NCBI RefSeq assembly: GCF_018260555.1 | Contig: NZ_JAGLBB010000082.1 | Span: 1-8,411, forward strand | DNA length: 8,411 nt | Reading direction: 5' to 3' | Source: Deinococcus sp. | GTDB lineage: Bacteria; Deinococcota; Deinococci; Deinococcales; Deinococcaceae | In this document: positions 7,771 through 8,411 of the stretch, in pieces | Layout of the letters: every line of letters begins with the position of its first letter | Numbering within the stretch: the first letter of the stretch is position 1 | The notes under the pieces: generated by a model | What the model was told of the DNA's origin: nothing | Databases searched by the model: none | Seen by the model: the letters and a program-made list of their open reading frames with translations, nothing else | Position numbers and translations under genes: made by a program

Positions 7771-8411
7771 TCAGCCATTGCGGTGGTCCTGCTCTGAAGG
7801 GACGCTGTCATGGGGGGCGCTGTCTCGGGCAGCACTGTGCCGGGCAGCACTGTGCCGGGCAGCGCTGTGCCGGGCAGCGCTGTGCCCGAGGGGGCCGTGT
7901 CCGGCGCCGAGGCCGGGAGCGGCGTGCAGGGCGCGTTGCAGGTAGGCGTGGGCGATGGTCACGGCGGCGCTCATGGGGTGCCCGAGGGCGAGGTTGGCGG
8001 TGATCGCGGCCGAGAGGGTGCAGCCGGTGCCGTGCGTGTGCCGTGTGTGCTGGCGGGGAGCGATGAGCGTCAGGGTGGGCTGGCCGGGCAGGCGCAGTTC
8101 GTCGGTCACGGTGGGCGTGGGCTGCCCGGCGTGGGCGGCATGCCCGCCCTTGAGCAGCACGGGCGCGGCCGGGTCGAGGCCAGCGCGGGTCAGGGCGTTC
8201 CATTCCGGGAGGTTCGGGGTGATCAGGGCCGCGCGCGGGAACAGGTGGTGCGTCAGGGCGTGCAGGGCCGCCGGGTCCAGCAGGGCGTCGCCGCTCTTGG
8301 CGATCATGACGGGGTCCACGATCAGCGGGCCGTGCCAGTCGTGCAGGGCGCGGGCCACGGCGTCAACGGCGTCGGCCGTGCCGAGGGCGCCGGTCTTGAT
8401 GGCCGCGACCG
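7771..8411 (-). CDS. thiD: Hydroxymethylpyrimidine/phosphomethylpyrimidine kinase (5' end outside window)
   Basis: ThiD phosphorylates HMP and then HMP phosphate to give the pyrimidine half of thiamine, in the cytoplasm. The window holds 212 residues up to the TGA at 7771-7773; roughly 70 N-terminal residues should lie beyond 8411. Visible family marks, in order, are KTGALG (usually KIGMLG), DPVMIAKSGDALLD, TPNLPEWNAL, VLLKGGH and RHTHGTGCTLSAAI. The Cys of GTGC (codon 8020-8022) is the expected catalytic anion-hole cysteine. GLGAGHGPLGH marks the normal C-terminal end. Two things are odd. The stretch between TPNLPE and VLLKGGH is about 17 residues shorter than in E. coli ThiD as I remember it, as if a helix were missing. 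After GHGPLGH there is an extra tail of about 35 residues made of repeated pentapeptides. No internal stop or frameshift is seen. The next gene on this strand starts 158 bases downstream, so a shared transcript is possible but not tight. Confidence 0.92.
   Translation of the reverse strand, partial: VAAIKTGALGTADAVDAVARALHDWHGPLIVDPVMIAKSGDALLDPAALHALTHHLFPRAALITPNLPEWNALTRAGLDPAAPVLLKGGHAAHAGQPTPTVTDELRLPGQPTLTLIAPRQHTRHTHGTGCTLSAAITANLALGHPMSAAVTIAHAYLQRALHAAPGLGAGHGPLGHSAARHSAARHSAARHSAARDSAPHDSVPSEQDHRNG
7796..7885 (-). repeat. Array of 15-bp tandem repeats in the 3' end of thiD
   Basis: Four near-identical 15-base units (CGGGCAGCRCTGTGC on the + strand) occupy 7826-7840, 7841-7855, 7856-7870 and 7871-7885. 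Copies one and two are identical, copies three and four are identical, and the pairs differ by one base. Two degenerate units (7811-7825 and 7796-7810) extend the same period. On the minus strand each unit encodes one pentapeptide: HSAAR four times, then DSAPH and DSVPS. Because the unit is a multiple of three, changes in copy number keep the frame. Confidence 0.9.

Noticed and set aside
7796..7885. CRISPR-like array
   Set aside because: The units are contiguous with no spacers and keep the reading frame of thiD, so this is a coding tandem repeat.

Overview
This is a GC-rich bacterial window. The three chromosomal genes (an ABC exporter, a YwrD-type gamma-glutamyltransferase and a thiD) have strongly G/C-biased third codon positions. 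Their style suggests a Deinococcus-like organism, but this is inferred from protein character and composition, not from any marker gene. The left 3.7 kb looks less GC-rich by eye and is a transposon, so the window appears to be chromosome carrying an acquired element.

Region 1 (about 1-3750) is a Tn3-family transposon of the compact res-tnpR-tnpA type, with all genes on the + strand. A candidate three-subsite res site (75-184) lies directly upstream of a serine resolvase (198-749). The Tn3 transposase follows 7 bases later (757-3702). The transposase frame is intact over about 981 codons except for one in-frame TAG at 2698-2700. This stop splits it into a 647-residue N-terminal part and a C-terminal part, and every catalytic DDE residue lies beyond the stop. 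Without readthrough or suppression the element cannot transpose by itself, although its resolvase looks functional. I could not define its terminal inverted repeats with confidence.

Region 2 (3751-4021) has no convincing gene. It holds a 27-base imperfect inverted repeat just upstream of the next start codon. The minus strand there also carries a short reading frame with a degenerate Fic-like motif.

Region 3 (4022-5932, +) encodes a complete 636-residue ABC half-transporter with the permease and ATPase domains fused. It converges on region 4 (6029-7612, -), a cytoplasmic gamma-glutamyltransferase-family enzyme. The 96 bases between them contain two small hairpins.

Region 4 is followed, on the same strand and 158 bases away, by thiD (7771 to beyond 8411, 5' end outside the window). 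ThiD is the HMP/HMP-P kinase of thiamine synthesis. Its C-terminus is extended by an array of six 15-bp repeats coding for pentapeptides such as HSAAR, and it appears to lack a helix normally present mid-protein.

The genes do not form one obvious pathway. The most notable points are the single-codon inactivation of tnpA, the res architecture, and the repeat-built tail and internal shortening of ThiD. I do not see convincing evidence for a new multi-gene system.
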